From assembly GCA_028691965.1 (NCBI GenBank), contig JAQUYE010000002.1:17206-81205 (forward strand): DNA of 64,000 nt. Reading direction: 5' to 3'. This document shows positions 54,242 to 61,666 of the stretch, one piece after another (within the stretch, counting starts at the first letter, position 1; each line of letters opens with the position of its first letter). The stretch is from Paludibacter sp. (GTDB lineage Bacteria > Bacteroidota > Bacteroidia > Bacteroidales > Paludibacteraceae). The translations under genes and the position numbers were made by a program. A model generated the notes under the pieces. The model was given only the letters and a program-made list of their open reading frames with translations. It was not told the origin of the DNA and made no database searches.

Positions 54242-54712
54242 AGTTCTTCTTTTTAAAGTTAGTTGGTTATTTATTTTTGATTTTTCATGAATTTATTTAG
54301 TATCAATCATTCATTATTTATGTGTTATTAAGTAACGTGGTAAAGCCGATTGCAATGATTTGCTCAGTCGGGATGTGCATAATTTCACGCTTAATATGTC
54401 TTGAGTTGAAGTTTGTAGAAATCAAATATGTGTTAGTATATCTAAGTATTTCCATGTTGAAAAACATAAAGGTTTTGGTTGTCAATTAGTTGGATGTGCA
54501 ATGTTAAGAATAGTTTTTGGGTTATGCAAAAAATAATCAAAAAATAATTACCTTGAAATATGAAGTTGTAATGTGACCTTACAGTAATGATTGGTGATAT
54601 ATAAAAAGGATTAATTGATGTGTTAACTTTTTTACACTCTTAATGTGTTAAATGCTTTGTTTTGTTTCCGAAATGCACTATATTTGCAGCATAATGGAAA
54701 TGAAATCAAGTT
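54242..54712. other. AT-rich intergenic region upstream of AbiE pair
   Basis: About 470 bp, very AT-rich, with no credible ORF. Its left end holds the leader of the small Cys-rich gene (minus strand); its right end holds the AbiE promoter at 54656-54686. I see no structured RNA or repeat in between. Confidence 0.6.
54656..54686 (+). promoter_or_regulatory. Promoter of AbiE-type operon
   Basis: TTTG (54656-54659), 19-bp spacer, TATATTTG (54679-54686): an exact consensus match, 26 bp before the ATG at 54713. Confidence 0.7.
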
Positions 54713-55330
54713 ATGACCTTTCCGGAGTTTAAAAATCAGTTGTTTGATCTGGCATGCTTCACCGGTTTTCAGGTGTACGCATGGAAGCCCGGTTTCGACC
54801 GGAATAACCTTACCCGCTGGGTGAAGAAGGGGTATCTAATCCGACTTCGTCAGGGATTTTATGCATTTCCCGAATATAAGAGCAAGCCGGATTATGCGCT
54901 TTATTTTGCCAATCGAATTTATCGTCCCTCCTATATAAGTCTTCACACGGCATTGTCGTTCTATGGAATGATTCCCGAAGCGGTGGTTCAAATTACCAGT
55001 ATAACTTCGTTAAAGACCGCATTCTTTAAAAATGACTTCAGCGAATATGCCTATAAGAACGTAAAGGAAAATCTGATATTTGGGTATGAATTGAAGCCCA
55101 TGGCTGATGGCCGAAGCTTGCAGTTTGCATCGCCCGAAAAGGCTTTGCTTGATTTGCTGTATCTGTATCCATTTTATGACAACGAACAGGAGTTGGAAGA
55201 ACTTCGCCTTGATGAAGATTTTCTGCATAATGAATTAAATAGGGAGTTGCTGATGGATTATTGCACGAAGTTTCAAAGCAAGGTGCTTGAGAGTCGGGTA
55301 AATTTACTTTTTAAAACCTACCATTTATGA
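54713..55330 (+). CDS. AbiEi-type antitoxin / transcriptional regulator
   Basis: 205 residues. The N-terminal winged-helix segment (about 1-60; NNLTRWVKKGYLIRLRQGFY) is typical of AbiEi-family antitoxins, followed by the C-terminal AbiEi domain (SYISLHTALSFYGMIPE and FASPEKALLDLLYL). These proteins repress their own operon and block the AbiEii nucleotidyltransferase toxin. Its stop overlaps the next start in an ATGA arrangement, which couples the two genes. Confidence 0.8.
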   Translation: MTFPEFKNQLFDLACFTGFQVYAWKPGFDRNNLTRWVKKGYLIRLRQGFYAFPEYKSKPDYALYFANRIYRPSYISLHTALSFYGMIPEAVVQITSITSLKTAFFKNDFSEYAYKNVKENLIFGYELKPMADGRSLQFASPEKALLDLLYLYPFYDNEQELEELRLDEDFLHNELNRELLMDYCTKFQSKVLESRVNLLFKTYHL

Positions 55331-56115
55331 TACAGATAGAACAGATACGTAATTATTTCCCGGCTCACATTCGTGGAAAGTCAGGTTTTGATAAGTACTT
55401 ACTGAAAGAGTATTTGCAATTGATGATTTTGGATTATCTTTCTTCTACTCCTTTTGTTCAAAAGATGGCTTTTATCGGTGGAACACACCTGAGGCTGATA
55501 AAAGGGATCGACCGGTTTTCTGAAGACCTGGACTTTGACTGCAAAGATCTGACGAATGACGAATTTATTGAGATGACAAACGGGGTAATCCAATTCCTGG
55601 AACGTTCGGGACTGCGGGTTCAGGTGAAAGATAAAGAGAGTCCGAAACTGACCGCTTTTCGACGTAATATTCACTTCCCTGAATTATTGTTTGATTTGGG
55701 ATTAAGCGGTCACAAGGAAGAGCGTTTTCTAATTAAAATCGAAAGTCAGGATCAGAGAATAGTTTATTCTCCCGTGATCGTTAATATTAAGGGTTGCGGA
55801 TTCTTTTTCCCATTTCCGGTACCTTCCGATAGTATCATGTGCAGCATGAAAATTGCTGCCATGCTTTCCCGGGCAAAAGGACGTGATTTTTATGACCTTA
55901 TGTTCTTATTGTCACAATCGAAACCTGATTATGATTTTCTTTCCAACCGTTGCGGTGTGACAAGTTTACAGGAGTTCAAAAAGGCTACTTCCGATTTGCT
56001 AAAGACAATCGATTTGAAGAATAAACAGAAGGATTTTGAACACTTGCTTTTTAATAAAACTTCCGGTGAGCGGGTGTTGCGTTTCGGCGAATTTGTAGAT
56101 TCGCTAACGGAATAA
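55327..56115 (+). CDS. AbiEii-type nucleotidyltransferase toxin
   Basis: 262 residues of the nucleotidyltransferase superfamily: G51-G52-T with the acidic motif DRFSEDLDFD (62-71), and the downstream K175...R182-x-K184-x-R186-D187 with YD190 (SRAKGRDFYDLMFLL). AbiEii/MenT-like toxins transfer nucleotides to a cellular RNA and stop growth, giving abortive infection. All expected catalytic residues are present. Translationally coupled to the antitoxin upstream. Confidence 0.82.
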   Translation: MIQIEQIRNYFPAHIRGKSGFDKYLLKEYLQLMILDYLSSTPFVQKMAFIGGTHLRLIKGIDRFSEDLDFDCKDLTNDEFIEMTNGVIQFLERSGLRVQVKDKESPKLTAFRRNIHFPELLFDLGLSGHKEERFLIKIESQDQRIVYSPVIVNIKGCGFFFPFPVPSDSIMCSMKIAAMLSRAKGRDFYDLMFLLSQSKPDYDFLSNRCGVTSLQEFKKATSDLLKTIDLKNKQKDFEHLLFNKTSGERVLRFGEFVDSLTE

Positions 56116-56220
56116 AATTCTCCATGTAACGAATAGAAAACTAAATGTTACAACTGCAAAAGTATGTAACAGAGAGCAAAAAACTTGTAATATTTATGTA
56201 AGTATTTGGTGTGTTAAAAC

Positions 56221-56251
56221 TTTGTCATATGGCTGATAATGAGTATATTTG
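56221..56251 (+). promoter_or_regulatory. Promoter of AraC-type regulator gene
   Basis: TTTG (56221-56224), 19-bp spacer, TATATTTG (56244-56251). Upstream, between 56125 and 56215, GTAAC/GTTAC motifs recur (one pair as TGTAAC-N16-GTTACA), which could be regulator sites. Confidence 0.65.
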
Positions 56252-56293
56252 TAGCTGACTGTCAAAGACTAACACCGTTAAATACTAATAAAT

Positions 56294-56857
56294 ATGCACA
56301 GAAATTGTATTCGACAGTTTAGCAAAAACCTTTGCCAAATTGTGAAAATGAGTTCTACCCCGGAACTGAGTATCGAGTTGTTTATCTACAACAATCTGTA
56401 TCACAACACTGATTCAGATAGGGAAGAACTGCTGAGTAGATTACAGGCACTGATGCCCCGGATGGAGGAGGTGCTGATTGAATTAATGAGCGATAACCGC
56501 TATCCGCTGGTAGTGCGCAAAGCTGTAGACTATATTGATAAATATTTTACGCAGACTAAAAAAATTCAGGGCGACGCTATTGCGGTGGCGGTGGGGATGG
56601 ACCGCTCGGCGCTGAGTAAACTTTTCAAATCCTGTTTGGGAAGTACTATCCATCAGTATGTTAACCAATTACGACTGATTATGGCAGTGGATAGGCTCAT
56701 GACTACCCAGCATCCGATTGCCGCTATTGCCGAAGAATGTGGTTTTCAGCATGAATCGCATCTTATTCGCCTTTTTTCACGTGAATTTACGGTTTCACCT
56801 TCCCGTTACCGCCAGTTAATCGTTCCCCAGCGGGTAACTCAGCGTATTGCCGTATAA
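56294..56857 (+). CDS. AraC-family transcriptional regulator
   Basis: 187 residues. The C-terminal 100 residues hold the two helix-turn-helix units of AraC proteins: DAIAVAVGMDRSALSKLFKSCLG and IAAIAEECGFQHESHLIRLFSREFTVSPSRYR. The N-terminal 75 residues match no sensing domain that I recognise. Translation could also start at the Met at position 19. It is followed 25 bp later by a strong terminator, so it is monocistronic. The target is unknown; position between AbiE and the lysis-like module gives no clear clue. Confidence 0.82.
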   Translation: MHRNCIRQFSKNLCQIVKMSSTPELSIELFIYNNLYHNTDSDREELLSRLQALMPRMEEVLIELMSDNRYPLVVRKAVDYIDKYFTQTKKIQGDAIAVAVGMDRSALSKLFKSCLGSTIHQYVNQLRLIMAVDRLMTTQHPIAAIAEECGFQHESHLIRLFSREFTVSPSRYRQLIVPQRVTQRIAV

Positions 56858-56882
56858 TCCTGATCGTTTCGCCAGGTCGTTT

Positions 56883-56931
56883 AACCAAAAACACCCCGTC
56901 TGCGTGAGTCGCAAACGGGGTGTTTTTGGTT
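56883..56931 (+). terminator. Strong terminator after AraC-type gene
   Basis: Perfect 17-bp stem (56883-56899 with 56915-56931) whose 3' arm contains GTTTTTGG; the 15-nt loop itself can form a TGCG/CGCA stem. The hairpin is symmetric, so it may act on both strands. Confidence 0.8.
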
Positions 56932-56960
56932 GTTCTATTCTGCGTAATTGCTTATTTTGT

Positions 56961-57205
56961 CCTGTCAAACTGACCCACACACCCTGCATGATTGACCCGC
57001 ACATCCTTTGTGACAGACCGGCATATCTCGTGTGATGGTCTGCCACATCTCGCGTGATAGCTTGCCACATCTCGCGTGTGCGTCTGGCACATCTCGCGTG
57101 ATGATCTGCCATATCTCGTGTGCGCGTCTGGCACATCTCGCGTGATGATCTGCCATGCAGGATGTGATGATCTGCCATGCAGGATGTGTGGGTCAGTTTG
57201 GCAGG
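56961..57205. repeat. 245-bp element: 30-bp terminal inverted repeats around ten 22-bp tandem units
   Basis: The left end (56961-56990) and right end (57176-57205) are inverted copies with 2 mismatches in 30, starting CCTG(t/c)CAAACTGACCC. Ten 22-bp units run at exact spacing from 56978, 57000, 57022, 57044, 57066, 57088, 57110, 57132, 57154 and 57176; the consensus begins CACATCTCGCGTGATGATCT. The outermost units differ most and form part of the inverted ends. There are no spacers, so it is not a CRISPR array. Confidence 0.85.
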
Positions 57206-57303
57206 GCGTTACAGCTGATAAGGTTGGGCGTAACAGACAGATACATCAGGTCAGTTTGATCGTTTTGCGGGGAGCTTTCTGACAAAAAGGTTAAGTTTAA
57301 AAC

Positions 57304-57337
57304 AAAAAAAAGTTGCCCCGTTTGCACGGGACAACTT
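57304..57337 (-). terminator. Intrinsic terminator of lysozyme operon (minus strand)
   Basis: Stem AAGTTG-x-CCCGT / ACGGG-x-CAACTT (57310-57337, one internal mismatch, TTGC loop). On the minus strand it is followed by eight Ts (57311-57304). It lies about 50 bp after the lysozyme-fusion stop. Confidence 0.75.
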
Positions 57338-57385
57338 AGTGTAGAAGGTCGAACCTTTCAGGTTAGAAGGACGAGCCCTGGTAGC

Positions 57386-58498
57386 TTACGATCGGTGTAC
57401 CCTTTTCCATCCGACGATACTGACAATCAGCAGGAGGGCGACGACCAGGATCCATCGAAGGATACGTTGCGGTCGGGACCGGTTGGTTGGGTCGGGGGAA
57501 GCCCCGGTGAGGGGGCGGTTAATGGTCACCGAGTCGTCGAGCCGGACGGTAGCGCCGGTACTGCGGGCATCGGTGCTGGCAGCTTCGGCAGCCCGGGTAA
57601 CGACCCTGCGCTGTATCCGCCGCTCCATCCGCACCACAGGTACCAGACTGTCCATCCATACTATCGGCATCAGGTTGTCAATCCGAACCTCCGGCACCTG
57701 ACTGTCAATCGATGCCACCGGTACCAAACTGTCCATCCAACCTGCCGGTGCCTGCTTGTCCAACCGGGTCACCTGAGCGGGCTTACCCATCCATACCACC
57801 TGCCATTCGTCGGTGCTTTCCTCCACCCGGTCGTGCGTTGTAACCACGCTTTCGCGGTGTGAAGTGCTGTCGGCCTGCGCCGCCATTTCCCGGACCTGGT
57901 GCTGAGTGGTCAGCTTCGGGGCGGTCGACCGGCACGCGGCGATGGAAGTAAGCACCATCAGCAGGACTACTGACAAGGTGAACTTCAGGGCACGTACGCG
58001 GTTGATCCAGCCCGCAAGGAAGATCCGGTTGGCGGGACGGTAATCGCAGATGCGGTACAGATGGGCATAGCGGGCTACCTTCAAGCGGTAAAACAACTCC
58101 CGCTGGTTGCCGTAGGTATTGATGGCCGAGAGGGTTTTGTTGCCGACAATCCCGTCCATCTTCACCTTCAACTCTTTTTGTGCCAGGCGGATGGAGTACG
58201 GTCCGCACATCCACATCCAGTCGACCAGCACCTCGGCAATGGCCTGCGTACGGATGCGGTCGGCTTGCCAGCGGTTCCAGAAGTGCGGGCGTAGTACCCG
58301 CTCTACCAGGTCGTGGGTCGACATCCGTAGCAGATCATCGGTGTTGATAATCCCATTCCCATCCTTATCCACGCCCACCTGTTGCCAGGTACGCAGGGTA
58401 ACGCCCTGGTTGGTAGGGCCTCCGCGATCGGCCGCATGGTTTACAAAACCACCTTCCCACCGGCGTAAAAAAGGAATATATTGCGAGATATCAGCCAT
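57386..58498 (-). CDS. GH108 lysozyme fused to lipoprotein-like, repeat and transmembrane tail
   Basis: 370 residues. Residues 1-90 are a GH108 N-acetylmuramidase (catalytic E15 in RRWEGGF; DRGGPTNQGVT) and 98-170 the PG_binding_3 domain (QKELKVKMDGIVGNKTLSAI). A hydrophobic segment with a lipobox-like IAAC (172-189) follows internally; then a polar region with five 9-residue repeats of the P-x-x-x-(I/M)-D-x-x-(V/M) type (251-294), and a C-terminal transmembrane helix (346-363) with a basic tail. Stand-alone endolysins of this type end near residue 170, so this looks like an endolysin fused to a spanin/Rz1-like lipoprotein; Leu171 (CTG) is where a second ATG would be expected. It follows the holin-like gene by 2 bp. 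Confidence 0.75.
   Translation of the reverse strand: MADISQYIPFLRRWEGGFVNHAADRGGPTNQGVTLRTWQQVGVDKDGNGIINTDDLLRMSTHDLVERVLRPHFWNRWQADRIRTQAIAEVLVDWMWMCGPYSIRLAQKELKVKMDGIVGNKTLSAINTYGNQRELFYRLKVARYAHLYRICDYRPANRIFLAGWINRVRALKFTLSVVLLMVLTSIAACRSTAPKLTTQHQVREMAAQADSTSHRESVVTTHDRVEESTDEWQVVWMGKPAQVTRLDKQAPAGWMDSLVPVASIDSQVPEVRIDNLMPIVWMDSLVPVVRMERRIQRRVVTRAAEAASTDARSTGATVRLDDSVTINRPLTGASPDPTNRSRPQRILRWILVVALLLIVSIVGWKRVHRS
57626..57760. repeat. Five tandem 27-bp units inside the lysozyme fusion
   Basis: Units start at 57626, 57653, 57680, 57707 and 57734, each ending in TTGTC or CTGTC on the plus strand. In frame they encode the 9-residue repeats at residues 251-294 of the minus-strand protein. 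Divergence between copies keeps the Asp and Pro positions. Confidence 0.8.
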
Positions 58499-58500
58499 GA

Positions 58501-58746
58501 TTAGTCGTTAAGAGTTGAGTTCATTTCAGTTAGCATCTCGTGCTGTTGCTTTTGCAGGGAGAGTACCTCTTCGAGCAATTCCTGTTGCTTGACAATTATA
58601 TCGTTGACGATGCGCATGGTCCATTTCATAAAGATGAAGATGAGCGCCGATGAATATACGATATAGGCAGCAGCAGCGGTGATAAGGAAACCGTCATCGG
58701 CAATTGCCCTGCCGGTTTCCTGTAGCAAAGATGCACTTACATCCAT
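58501..58746 (-). CDS. Small holin-like membrane protein
   Basis: 81 residues starting at the ATG at 58746, which overlaps the upstream stop as TAATG; the longer frame (to 58788) would overlap the HU gene by 43 bp. One transmembrane helix (about 22-42; FLITAAAAYIVYSSALIFIFM), then a coiled-coil-prone C-terminus rich in Gln/Glu (VKQQELLEEVLSLQKQQ). The size, topology and position between the HU gene and the lysozyme suggest a holin, but no family is recognised. Confidence 0.6.
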   Translation of the reverse strand: MDVSASLLQETGRAIADDGFLITAAAAYIVYSSALIFIFMKWTMRIVNDIIVKQQELLEEVLSLQKQQHEMLTEMNSTLND

Positions 58747-59447
58747 TAAGCGGCAGTGGTGAGAGTTGTCTTCAGCGACCCTGTACACAGTTCCTTACCA
58801 TTCTTGCCCCTGGTACGCACGGTACACACATACTCTCCCGCGGCGATGGCAGGCAGCTGTAAGTGTACTTCCTTCGGAAGGATCTTCGCGTAGGTTTCGA
58901 TACGTACTTCGGGTTCCGATTCGTCGACCGGCTGCAGGAAGATGCCCTGTGCCTGGTCGTCCTTATCGAAGGCCAGCTGGGTGCCACGTACCATCGCGAT
59001 ACCTCCCGAGCTGATTTGCTCGTTGTTGGTGTTCGAGCAAACATCGATAAAGTTGGTCACTTCCGGCGACTGATCGCTGATGCGAACGCGCTCGGGCTTA
59101 ATGAGTTCCAATAAATCATTGAAACGGGAACCCGGGGTGCTGCGCAGGCGAACCTGATGACGTTCGGGGTCGAACAGGTCGTACTCCTCGTAAAACTTGC
59201 CGGTAATACTGGCCTTGAACTTCACGAGCGGGGTGCTGACAGCATAACCCTTACTGAGCCAGAAGGAAATCGACTGCATGAGGCGTTCGAAATAGGCCAG
59301 GGCCTGCGGACGGGTCAGCCCCGTACCCTCGTCGATCATCATCTCGAGAATGTCGTCGAGGTTCTTCGTGCCGGTGTTGGTTACCAGGGCTACATACTTT
59401 TCGTCGCCCTTAGTCAGGTGATTCTTCAATAAAACGTACTTTAACAT
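58746..59447 (-). CDS. HU-Ig family DNA-binding protein with DUF4469-type domain
   Basis: 233 residues. The N-terminal about 125 residues form an HU/IHF-like fold of the HU-Ig class (LDDILEMMIDEGTGLTRPQALAYFE, then VSTPLVKFKASITGKF). The C-terminal about 100 residues are a beta-sandwich (GIFLQPVDESEPEVRIETYA; YVCTVRTRGKNGKELCTGSLK) of the DUF4469 kind. It is a nucleoid-type protein of unknown role; genes like it commonly precede lysozyme or amidase genes near capsule loci in Bacteroidota. First gene of a three-gene minus-strand operon. Confidence 0.8.
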   Translation of the reverse strand: MLKYVLLKNHLTKGDEKYVALVTNTGTKNLDDILEMMIDEGTGLTRPQALAYFERLMQSISFWLSKGYAVSTPLVKFKASITGKFYEEYDLFDPERHQVRLRSTPGSRFNDLLELIKPERVRISDQSPEVTNFIDVCSNTNNEQISSGGIAMVRGTQLAFDKDDQAQGIFLQPVDESEPEVRIETYAKILPKEVHLQLPAIAAGEYVCTVRTRGKNGKELCTGSLKTTLTTAA

Positions 59448-59528
59448 ACTTGTAATTTTTAAAAATGAATAAATTGTTTACTTTTCGCATAGCGAACATC
59501 TGATCAGAATGTAACGAAATGACGGTTG

Positions 59529-59536
59529 CAAAGATA
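59529..59536 (-). promoter_or_regulatory. -7 box of HU-holin-lysozyme operon
   Basis: On the minus strand TATCTTTG matches the -7 consensus exactly, about 80 bp upstream of the HU start. A matching TTTG -33 box at the right distance is not evident, so the promoter may be weak or activated. Confidence 0.5.
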
Positions 59537-59633
59537 GAGTGCGATAAAATGGAAAAATTGCACGTTTGTGGTCAAAAATTGCACAATTGTGGGCAATTTC
59601 ACCCCCCGAAGATCAATTCACACGTTCAGCGGA

Positions 59634-59801
59634 GCGGGGTATTGCCGGTGACAACCTTCGGCGGTGAGCCAACAAGGCCCCTGAAGGAAAGCCGGAAATC
59701 CTCCTTGTCTGAGCCCTTTAGGGCGAGTTTGGAGGATTTCGCTTTCCGAAGGTCGCCTTGTTGAGCGAAGCGACGACAGTTGGAACCCGGCAACACCCCG
59801 C
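59634..59801. repeat. 168-bp palindromic (REP/MITE-like) element, copy 2
   Basis: Outer arms GCGGGGT-x-TTGCCGG (from 59634) pair with their complement ending at 59801. Middle blocks AACAAGGC/GCCTTGTT and GGAAAGC/GCTTTCC match, and the tip is a 10-bp perfect stem GAAATCCTCC/GGAGGATTTC (59695-59704 with 59731-59740). The tip reads, in opposite orientation, like that of the element at 5613-5784 (AAACTCGCCC...GGGCTCAGACA). The outer arms differ between the two copies while staying self-complementary in each. Confidence 0.8.
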
Positions 59802-59880
59802 GAGTGAAAGCCTGCGGGCAACACCCCGCGAGTCAAAGAAGACGAGTCAAGGAAGACGAGTAACACTCCGCGGGTAAAAG
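59791..59880 (+). repeat. Three near-identical 20-bp GC-rich repeats
   Basis: CAACACCCCGCGAGTGAAAG (59791-59810), the same with one change (59819-59838), and a more diverged copy (59861-59880). GAAGACGAGT is also duplicated between the second and third. The first copy overlaps the end of the palindromic element; the third lies 32 bp before the capsule promoter, so a regulatory role is possible. Confidence 0.6.
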
Positions 59881-59911
59881 CCCCCGCAGTACATGTTTTT
59901 ATCCCCTACAT

Positions 59912-59942
59912 TTTGTGTTATCACGAAAGAAGCGTATTTTTG
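59912..59942 (+). promoter_or_regulatory. Promoter of capsule/EPS operon
   Basis: TTTG (59912-59915), 19-bp spacer, TATTTTTG (59935-59942): exact consensus. Transcription would start near 59949, after the upstream alternative start at 59915, which supports the ATG at 59999 as the first gene's start. Confidence 0.7.
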
Positions 59943-59998
59943 AGGAATTTTTAACAGTAGTAACCGCTTTCAGCGTAGCAATACTCACCTTTACCCCC

Positions 59999-61666
59999 AT
60001 GAATAAGTTGGTAATAGTACTATTTATTAGTTGTTTCCTGCTGGCACACCAAGACCTGAATGCTCAGTCGACACCCGTGGGACTCCCCACAATGGATGAT
60101 TACCTGCGCCGCCAACAATTGCTCGGCGATAGTTCGGTGAAAGCATCGCTGATGTTGCGTCCGCTGCACAGCACTTCCGAAGGATTTAAAGGAACAGAGC
60201 TGCACCTGATGCCGCTGGTGTGGAAGCAGCAGTACGTTACCGATCATCCGCTGAGCATTAACGACGGAGCCATGATTCCCGCACGCGGCTATCAGACGAT
60301 GCTGTCGACCGGCTTCTTTGCACGATGGGGGATACTGTCGGCACAGCTGATGCCTGAACTGGTGTTTGCTGAGAACAGGGACTTCGACGGCTTCCCCGAC
60401 GAGCATTACTTCGTGATCTGGGATCGCTATAACTCCTATAAAGGTACTATCGACCTGCCCGAACGTTTTGGAGACGAAGCGTACCGAAGGGTGTTCTGGG
60501 GACAAAGCAACGTGCGACTGAGTTATAAGGCTGTGTCGCTGGGACTCTCGAACGAGAACCTCTGGTGGGGGCCCGGACAAAAGAATGCGCTGATGATGAC
60601 CAATAATGCCCCGGGCTTCAAGCACCTTACCTTCAACTCTACCCGTCCGCTGAATACCCCCGTGGGCAGTTTCGAGTGGCAGGTGGTGAGCGGCAGGCTC
60701 GATGAATCGGGATTCCCCGGACTGGATACGGCTGCCCTTGCTGCCCGTACCCTCAAGCCCCGCGAGAAGCCATCGAGCTGGCGCTATATAAACGGCATTA
60801 CCGTGAACTACCAGCCCCGCTGGTTACCGGGACTGAGTCTGGGCGCTGCCCGTGCCTATACCCTTTACGGCGAATCACTGAAGAAATACGGCATCCGCAC
60901 CTGGCTGCCGGTGTTCGAATCCTTCCTCAAAGATAAAACCGGGATACAGTCGGCCGATACCCTTGCCTCCGACCAGGTGGCCTCTGCCTGGGTGCGCTGG
61001 CTGATGCCGGACGACCATGCCGAGGTGTACCTGGAGTTTGGGAGGTCGGACCATAGCTGGCACCTCAACGACTTCCTGCTGGAACCGGGGCACGGGCGCG
61101 CCTACATCCTCGGCTACCGCAAGCTGGTGCCGCTGAGTAAGGGGCGCGGCGATTACCTCGACATCCACCTGGAACTTACCCAGTTCAGTATGAATGTGCC
61201 TACCTACCTGCGCACGCAGAAGGGTTACTCGATGTGGTACAACCATTACGGGGTGTCGCAGGGGTATACGCACGAGGGACAAATTCTCGGTGCGGGCATC
61301 GGTACAAGTAGTAATATGCAGCTGCTGAATATCGCCTGGGTGAGGGGGAGGAAGCGTGTCGGACTGGAACTGTATCGCCTTAATCACGATCAGGACCTGT
61401 GGAGTAACCTGCGCTGGGATGGGTATTTTGATCATCGTACGCACTGGGTGGATATCAGCGGGGCATTGGTGGCCGACTGGAACTACCGCAATTTTCTGGT
61501 GAACGTGAAGCTGCAGACAGTAGCTGTGCATAATTATATGTTCCTGTACGATCCGATCCCCACCGAGCCGCCTTACTTATGGGACGTAGGTAAAACACGC
61601 TATAATGTAAACGCGGAGCTATCGCTCGTGTACCAGTTTCGCCCTTTTAAAACGAAAAACAAATGA
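59999..61666 (+). CDS. Capsule assembly Wzi-like outer-membrane protein
   Basis: 555 residues from the ATG at 59999; signal peptide to about LNAQ. The beta-barrel motifs LSNENLWWGPGQKNALMMTNNAPGF, with the hallmark ENLWWGPG, and FLLEPGHGRAYILGYRKL are those of the Wzi/capsule-assembly family (Caps_assemb_Wzi). Wzi proteins help attach or organise capsular polysaccharide at the outer membrane. First gene of the operon; its stop overlaps the next start as ATGA. Confidence 0.82.
   Translation: MNKLVIVLFISCFLLAHQDLNAQSTPVGLPTMDDYLRRQQLLGDSSVKASLMLRPLHSTSEGFKGTELHLMPLVWKQQYVTDHPLSINDGAMIPARGYQTMLSTGFFARWGILSAQLMPELVFAENRDFDGFPDEHYFVIWDRYNSYKGTIDLPERFGDEAYRRVFWGQSNVRLSYKAVSLGLSNENLWWGPGQKNALMMTNNAPGFKHLTFNSTRPLNTPVGSFEWQVVSGRLDESGFPGLDTAALAARTLKPREKPSSWRYINGITVNYQPRWLPGLSLGAARAYTLYGESLKKYGIRTWLPVFESFLKDKTGIQSADTLASDQVASAWVRWLMPDDHAEVYLEFGRSDHSWHLNDFLLEPGHGRAYILGYRKLVPLSKGRGDYLDIHLELTQFSMNVPTYLRTQKGYSMWYNHYGVSQGYTHEGQILGAGIGTSSNMQLLNIAWVRGRKRVGLELYRLNHDQDLWSNLRWDGYFDHRTHWVDISGALVADWNYRNFLVNVKLQTVAVHNYMFLYDPIPTEPPYLWDVGKTRYNVNAELSLVYQFRPFKTKNK

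Larger units (their letters stand above)
56858..57385. other. Intergenic region with terminators and a TIR-bounded tandem repeat
   Basis: 528 bp without a credible gene. It contains the AraC-gene terminator (56883-56931), the 245-bp repeat element (56961-57205) and the terminator of the minus-strand lysozyme operon (57304-57337). Frames through the tandem repeat are periodic translations of a 22-bp unit and are rejected as genes. Confidence 0.8.
59448..59998. other. Divergent intergenic region with promoters and repeats
   Basis: About 550 bp between the lysis-like operon (minus) and the capsule operon (plus). It contains the HU-gene promoter box at 59529-59536, the palindromic element 59634-59801, three 20-bp GC-rich repeats (59791-59880) and the capsule-operon promoter (59912-59942) with its leader. 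No ORF in it is credible. Confidence 0.75.

Noticed and set aside
56120-56215. Clustered GTAAC/GTTAC motifs upstream of the AraC-type gene
   Set aside because: Suggestive of regulator sites but short and irregular; mentioned with the promoter and not called as operators.
56816-57178. Minus-strand ORF with repeated ADHHARC-like residues
   Set aside because: It is the translation of the 22-bp tandem repeat, whose period is not a multiple of three; it overlaps a terminator and the end of the AraC-type gene.
56978-57197. Possible CRISPR array
   Set aside because: Units are contiguous 22-bp tandem repeats with no unique spacers, and there are no cas genes in the window.
58747-58788. Upstream start for the holin-like gene
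   Set aside because: The ATG at 58746 gives a TAATG overlap with the HU stop and begins a coherent small membrane protein.
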